64,000 bases of DNA from Marinitenerispora sediminis. Its GTDB lineage: Bacteria > Actinomycetota > Actinomycetes > Streptosporangiales > Streptosporangiaceae. The stretch spans positions 26,711 to 90,710 of the forward strand of contig NZ_QEIO01000002.1 of the NCBI RefSeq assembly GCF_003336425.1, given 5' to 3'. The notes beneath the pieces were generated by a model, which did not search any database, was not told the origin of the DNA, and saw nothing but the letters and a program-made list of their open reading frames with translations. The position numbers and the translations under genes were made by a program. Positions 60,551-64,000 of the stretch are shown in pieces. Every line of letters begins with the position of its first letter. The stretch's first letter is position 1.

Positions 60551-62038
60551 ATGGGCTGGACAAAGCAGCAGATCCGGCAGCTACGCGACCAACTGCAACA
60601 GCAAGGTCGGACGGCGGATGAGATCGCCACCGAAATCCGCCTACGGTGCCGGTGCTCTCCACTGGCCGCCTATCGGCTGATGCACGGCTGGAGCCAACGG
60701 GAAGCAGCGGATCGCCTGCGAGAGCAGTCGTCAGGTGTCGTCCTGGATCAGGGCGGTCTCAGCAGGCTGGAAGTGTGGCCCGAGGGAAAAGGGCGGCAAC
60801 CACAGGCGGCGCACATTATCGCGATGGCCACCCTGTACTCGACAAAACCACTGTTCCTGCTCAGCCCGGAAGCCCTCGACGCGATGGACGACCGAGAGCG
60901 CGCACTCCTGATACGAATCAGCTCAAACCCACCGAACAACGAAGTGCCGCGCCCATCACACGAAACAGTTGCCCATGTTGCAAGCTACGGAAAATGGCGT
61001 TCCTTTTCTCCGGAAAGGCAGATAGAAATGGCGGCATGGCGCGCAATGAGATTCGCCTCGGTGGCTGAAGGCAGCAACGTGGGCTCGGAAACCCTCGACA
61101 ACCTCTACGACGAGGTGGCCCGCATTTCGACCGCCTACCCCAGGGAGCCGCTGAACCGGGTTCTCGGTGACCTGATCGAGGCCCAGGATGTCGCGTTCCG
61201 GCTGCTTGAGGGGCGGCAGCGCCCACGACAGACGGCGGAGCTCTACCTGCTGAGCGGCGTAGTGTCACTCATGCTCGCGAAGGCGAGTCACGACCTGGGT
61301 GATCCGCGCGCAGCTATGAGACAGGCGCGGACCGCCTACATCTGTGCCGACAACGCCGACCACGACGGACTTCGGCTTCGCGTTCGTGCGCAGCAGTCCC
61401 TGATGGCGTACTGGGCCGGTTGGGCGACCGAGGCCGCCCGCTACGCGGATCTCGGGCGGGAGCTGGCTTCCGCTGTCGCAGGGTCCGCGGGGGTGTGGAT
61501 GCTCTCCCAAAGCGCTCGGACGTACGCGTCGTTGGGTGACAGCGAACGGGCGCGCGCCGATCTCGCGCTCGCTGCCACGAAACGGGACAGCTTGGCGGAC
61601 GACGAACTCGATCAGATGGACGGACTCATGCGCTTCGCCGATTGCCGCTACCTGTACTACTGCGCGGAAGCCCGGATATGGATTCCCGGAGCCGAGGACG
61701 AGGCGGAACATGCGGCCCTTCAGGCGATCGCTGCCTATGACGAGGCAGCGGCAGCGGGATCACCGGACTGGGCCTACGGGGATGACGCGGGGGCACGATC
61801 GGACCTCGCTCTGGTGCGGGCCGCCAAGGGAGAACTCGACGGGGTGGCCGAGGCGCTGCGCCCCGTGCTCGACCTGCCACCCGACAAGCGGGTGGCGGGT
61901 GTCATCGCGAGCGCGATGCGGGTGCACGGAGCGCTTCGGGAACCGCGGTACCACGGGAGTCGTCAGGCGACTCGCGTCCAGCAGGAGATCGAGGCGTACG
62001 GTCGAACTCCCGCCGCTGCCCTATCCTCTGGGCAGTAG
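60551..62038 (+). CDS. XRE-type regulator with TPR-like C-terminal domain
   Basis: A 495-residue protein from ATG 60551 behind GAGGAG. Residues 35-110 carry a lambda-repressor-type helix-turn-helix (AAYRLMHGWSQREAADRLRE, LSRLEVWPEG). Residues 190-480 are all-alpha with repeated motifs of TPR character (AELYLLSGVVSLMLAKASHDLGDPRAAMRQARTAYI in pieces). Actinobacterial regulators of this form often govern small biosynthetic or peptide clusters and may sense a peptide through the TPR-like groove. It is divergent from the peptide/JmjC operon, its probable target, and followed by a GNAT gene after ten bases. Confidence 0.82.
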   Translation: MGWTKQQIRQLRDQLQQQGRTADEIATEIRLRCRCSPLAAYRLMHGWSQREAADRLREQSSGVVLDQGGLSRLEVWPEGKGRQPQAAHIIAMATLYSTKPLFLLSPEALDAMDDRERALLIRISSNPPNNEVPRPSHETVAHVASYGKWRSFSPERQIEMAAWRAMRFASVAEGSNVGSETLDNLYDEVARISTAYPREPLNRVLGDLIEAQDVAFRLLEGRQRPRQTAELYLLSGVVSLMLAKASHDLGDPRAAMRQARTAYICADNADHDGLRLRVRAQQSLMAYWAGWATEAARYADLGRELASAVAGSAGVWMLSQSARTYASLGDSERARADLALAATKRDSLADDELDQMDGLMRFADCRYLYYCAEARIWIPGAEDEAEHAALQAIAAYDEAAAAGSPDWAYGDDAGARSDLALVRAAKGELDGVAEALRPVLDLPPDKRVAGVIASAMRVHGALREPRYHGSRQATRVQQEIEAYGRTPAAALSSGQ

Positions 62039-62048
62039 CCTGCTGCGC

Positions 62049-62588
62049 ATGACTCCCGTCGATGTTCCCGGCGACAGGCTCCACCTCCGCGAACTCCGGA
62101 CGACCGACCTCGGCGATCTCGTCAAGGTTTATGGCGACGACACCGCGGTACGCTACCTGTCCTTCGAACCACGTACGCCCGAGCAGTGCGCCGCCATCAT
62201 CGAATCGGCCATCAAGGACGCCCAGACTGAGAACCGGCGGGTGTACATGCTCGCCGTCGTCACACGCGATGACCACTTGGTGGGCACGGCTCGGTTGGGT
62301 ATCGACGAGCGGCCCCACAGTGGTCAGATCGGTTTTGCCCTTCGACCTGACCTGTGGGGCCAGGGGATGGGCGGCGAGTTGGTTCAGCTCCTCCTACGGC
62401 TCGGCTTCGACGTTCTTGGCCTGAAACGACTGTGGGGAGCGCGATCGCCTGACAACGATGCCTCCCGCCGCGTCATGGAGAGGGCCGGGATGATCGAGGA
62501 GGGGCGCATTCGCCGGCATCTCTGGACACGCGACGCCTGGCGGGACTCGGTCGTGCATTCGATTCTCGACGATGAATGGCGAAGGTAG
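62049..62588 (+). CDS. GNAT N-acetyltransferase (RimJ/RimL-like)
   Basis: A 179-residue acetyltransferase from ATG 62049. It has LHLRELRTTDLGDLVKVYGD at 11-30, IGFALRPDLWGQGMGGELVQ with the acetyl-CoA loop at 94-113, and ARSPDNDASRRVMERAGM at 131-148, typical of the RimJ/RimL type that acetylate N-termini or small amines. Ten bases after the XRE-TPR gene it is probably cotranscribed. It could act on the peptide product or as self-protection; unproven. It is the last gene before the tRNA-His copy B repeat. Confidence 0.88.
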   Translation: MTPVDVPGDRLHLRELRTTDLGDLVKVYGDDTAVRYLSFEPRTPEQCAAIIESAIKDAQTENRRVYMLAVVTRDDHLVGTARLGIDERPHSGQIGFALRPDLWGQGMGGELVQLLLRLGFDVLGLKRLWGARSPDNDASRRVMERAGMIEEGRIRRHLWTRDAWRDSVVHSILDDEWRR

Positions 62589-62604
62589 GACTCCACCCCC
62601 GCCA

Positions 62605-62619
62605 GGGTGAGTGACGGGA
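62605..62619. repeat. attachment-site-like copy of the tRNA-His 3' end
   Basis: GGGTGAGTGACGGGA is identical to the copies at 43532, 43642 and 62716. From here to 62790 the sequence repeats 43532-43716 with a few differences, all in the same orientation. Confidence 0.65.
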
Positions 62620-62665
62620 TCAGATCGAGGTGGTGCACCCTCTGGTGCGTCCCGCATACGAGAAG

Positions 62666-62704
62666 AGGCCCTGACGTGCGGATCGTCTCCGCAGGTCAGG
62701 GCCT
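62666..62704 (-). terminator. tRNA-His terminator hairpin (copy B)
   Basis: AGGCCCTGAC pairs with GTCAGGGCCT, with inner TGCGGA/TCCGCA and loop TCGTC; same structure as at 43590-43632. Confidence 0.85.
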
Positions 62705-62716
62705 GTCTTCCTTCAG

Positions 62717-62790
62717 GGTGAGTGACGGGACTTGAACCCGCGACATCTTGGACCACAACCAAGTGCTCTACCAGCTGAGCTACACCCACC
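62717..62790 (-). tRNA. tRNA-His (anticodon GTG), copy B
   Basis: Same cloverleaf as copy A with a single difference in the variable loop (T for C). G-1 opposes C73, anticodon loop is TTGTGGT. No CCA encoded. It lies next to orn, the likely ancestral position. Confidence 0.95.
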
Positions 62791-62856
62791 ACGTCGCAGA
62801 GCGGACTCCCGCGTCTGCGTCCGAGATGATTCTAGCGGGTTCGCGGGACCGTTTGC

Positions 62857-63498
62857 TCACCCGTTTCCGGCGGGGCTCTCCGGTGAGGTGAGAACGCCGG
62901 TGCCGCCGTTCACCACGTCCGCGGCGATCGCGCGGGCCGTGGCCGTGTCGGGGCCTGGGGCGGCGACGAAGGCGGCGGCGCGGTAGTAGCGCAGTTCGCG
63001 GATGCTCTCGGTGATGTCGGCGAGCGCGCGGTGGCCGCCGTGCTTCTCCGGGCTCGCGAAGTAGACCCGGGGGTACCAGCGGCGGAGCAGCTCCTTGATG
63101 CTGGAGACGTCGACCATCCGGTAGTGGAGGTGCTCGTCGATCGCCGGCAGGTCGCGGGCGATGAAGGTGCGGTCGGTGGCGATGGAGTTGCCGCACAGCG
63201 GGGCCTTCTTGGGCTCCGGTACGTAGCGCTTGATGTGGTTGAGGACGAGGTCCTCCGCCTCCTCCAGCGACACGCCCTTGTCGAGTTCCTCCAGGAGGCC
63301 GGACGTGGTGTGCATCTGCCGGACGAAGTCCCCCATCTGGTCCAGGGCCGCCTGCGGCGGTCGGACGACCACGTCGATCCCATCGTCGAGCTGGTTGAGA
63401 TCGCCGTCCGTGATCAGACAGGCCACCTCGATCAGCGCATCGTGTTCGAGGTCGAGCCCCGTCATCTCACAGTCGATCCACACCAGGCTGTCATTCAT
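62857..63498 (-). CDS. orn: oligoribonuclease
   Basis: A 213-residue DEDDh 3'-to-5' exoribonuclease from ATG 63498 (an upstream in-frame start at 63525 is less likely). It has [12 protein letters not shown] with Asp and Glu of motif [17 protein letters not shown] (motif II Asp) and [18 protein letters not shown] (His and Asp of motif III), as well as [12 protein letters not shown]. It degrades two- to five-nucleotide RNAs, and pGpG from cyclic-di-GMP. Essential or nearly so in many actinomycetes. Short downstream extension is normal. Confidence 0.95.
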   Translation of the reverse strand: MNDSLVWIDCEMTGLDLEHDALIEVACLITDGDLNQLDDGIDVVVRPPQAALDQMGDFVRQMHTTSGLLEELDKGVSLEEAEDLVLNHIKRYVPEPKKAPLCGNSIATDRTFIARDLPAIDEHLHYRMVDVSSIKELLRRWYPRVYFASPEKHGGHRALADITESIRELRYYRAAAFVAAPGPDTATARAIAADVVNGGTGVLTSPESPAGNG

Positions 63499-63588
63499 AC
63501 GGGACAGCTTAGGACTTTCTCGCAATGGTGCCGGTGGCGGGCGTGCCGCGGCCCCGGACCCGGGGTGCGGCCGGGGCCGCGGGAGCGC

Positions 63589-64000
63589 CTAGAACAGCGA
63601 GAAGAAGTCGACGACGCCGGTGAACTGGAGCGCGGCGGCCCCGACCAGCAGCACGGTGAGGATCAGCACCAGCATCAGGCAGCCCATGCACCCGCCGCAG
63701 CCGCGCTTCTTCTTCTGCGGGGGCGGCGGCACCGGGTAGGGGGTCGGGCCGCCGGGGCGGCCCCACTGGCCCTGGCCGCCCATCGGGGGCTGGCCCGGGT
63801 ACTGGCCCGGGGCGGGCGGTCCGGCCTGCGGCGGGCGGCCCGCGGCCGGGTAGCCGCCGGAGCGGCCCTGCGGGTAGGGCGCGGGCAGCGGAGGCTGGGC
63901 CGCGCGACCGCGCTGCGCGGGGTGCTGCGGTGGCGGAGCGTACCCGGGCCCGCCCTGGGGGCCGTAGCCGGGGGAGGCGGCCGGGTACGGGCCCCAGGGC
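63589..64000 (-). CDS. proline-rich membrane protein, 5' end outside window
   Basis: The last 136 residues are visible; the frame continues beyond base 64000. The first 90 are Pro/Gly/Tyr/Gln-rich, low-complexity (repeated PGYGPQGG- and GQYPGQPP-type pieces). They are followed by PPPPQKKKRGCGGCMGCL, then a single membrane helix (LMLVLILTVLLVGAAALQF), and a five-residue tail after VVD. Such proteins with a disordered Pro-rich cytoplasmic part and one C-terminal helix are common in actinomycetes, function mostly unknown. The GCGGCMGC cluster may be acylated or bind metal. The in-window ATG at 63783 is probably internal. Confidence 0.7.
   Translation of the reverse strand, partial: PWGPYPAASPGYGPQGGPGYAPPPQHPAQRGRAAQPPLPAPYPQGRSGGYPAAGRPPQAGPPAPGQYPGQPPMGGQGQWGRPGGPTPYPVPPPPQKKKRGCGGCMGCLMLVLILTVLLVGAAALQFTGVVDFFSLF

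Overview
The window is about 64 kb of very GC-rich DNA (roughly 70 percent or more by eye) with dense short-spaced genes, frequent GTG starts, ATGA/GTGA overlaps and almost no AT-rich intergenic DNA. The gene content (Tad pilus with TadE/CpaE, MmyB-type XRE regulators, GNAT-fused acyl-CoA synthetase, GPP34 protein, orn beside tRNA-His) points to an actinomycete, perhaps a Nocardiopsis-like genus. The genus is an inference.

Layout. 1-4.8 kb: Tad/Flp pilus operon on the minus strand (tadB partial, cpaF, tadE, a cpaE-tadE fusion, cpaB), with an unrecognised zinc-ribbon protein upstream (4.8-5.9 kb). 6.2-17.1 kb: separate housekeeping-type genes: XRE/MmyB regulator, a divergent GH13 enzyme, an AGCS amino-acid/sodium symporter, a multicopper oxidase and a GNAT/acyl-CoA synthetase fusion of the protein-acetyltransferase type. 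17.3-25.6 kb: a cycloserine-type biosynthetic locus. It has an EamA exporter and a PLP-binding MocR regulator whose start codons overlap, then dcsG, an SDR gene, dcsE, dcsD, dcsB and dcsA homologues. These would take L-arginine to hydroxyurea, join it to O-acetylserine and cyclise O-ureidoserine. The O-ureidoserine racemase expected between dcsB and dcsD is absent, so the stereochemistry or identity of the product is open.

27.4-38.6 kb: an 11-gene minus-strand locus for galactose-type sugar uptake (RbsBAC-like ABC importer), oxidation (two dehydrogenases, a lactonase) and the DeLey-Doudoroff route through D-galactonate (dgoD, dgoK, dgoA), with its GntR regulator inside. 39.3 kb: a Tat-type exonuclease/phosphatase-family protein.

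40.5-62.8 kb: a tRNA-His integration hot spot. Two almost identical tRNA-His genes (43643-43716 and 62717-62790), a third partial copy (40531) and extra 15-bp attachment-like repeats punctuate the region, along with two ruined tyrosine integrases. The first segment (40.5-43.6 kb) carries a membrane-anchored GPP34 protein and an integrase truncated into a fragment of a phosphotransferase gene. Between the tRNAs lie a transporter/CoA-transferase/HMG-CoA-lyase operon with IclR, threonine ammonia-lyase, a TetR gene, a lipoprotein/OmpA pair, a GH15 enzyme and an SDR/TetR pair with a clear palindromic operator. Last comes a compact accessory cluster (56.9-62.6 kb): a 43-residue peptide gene followed by a JmjC/cupin oxygenase, an aldo/keto reductase and an APH-like kinase, divergent from an XRE-TPR regulator and a GNAT gene. 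This looks like an unrecognised peptide-modification (RiPP-like) system and is, with the cycloserine-type locus, the main discovery candidate.

62.8-64 kb: oligoribonuclease and the end of a proline-rich membrane protein. All calls come from reading the sequence; no database search was run.
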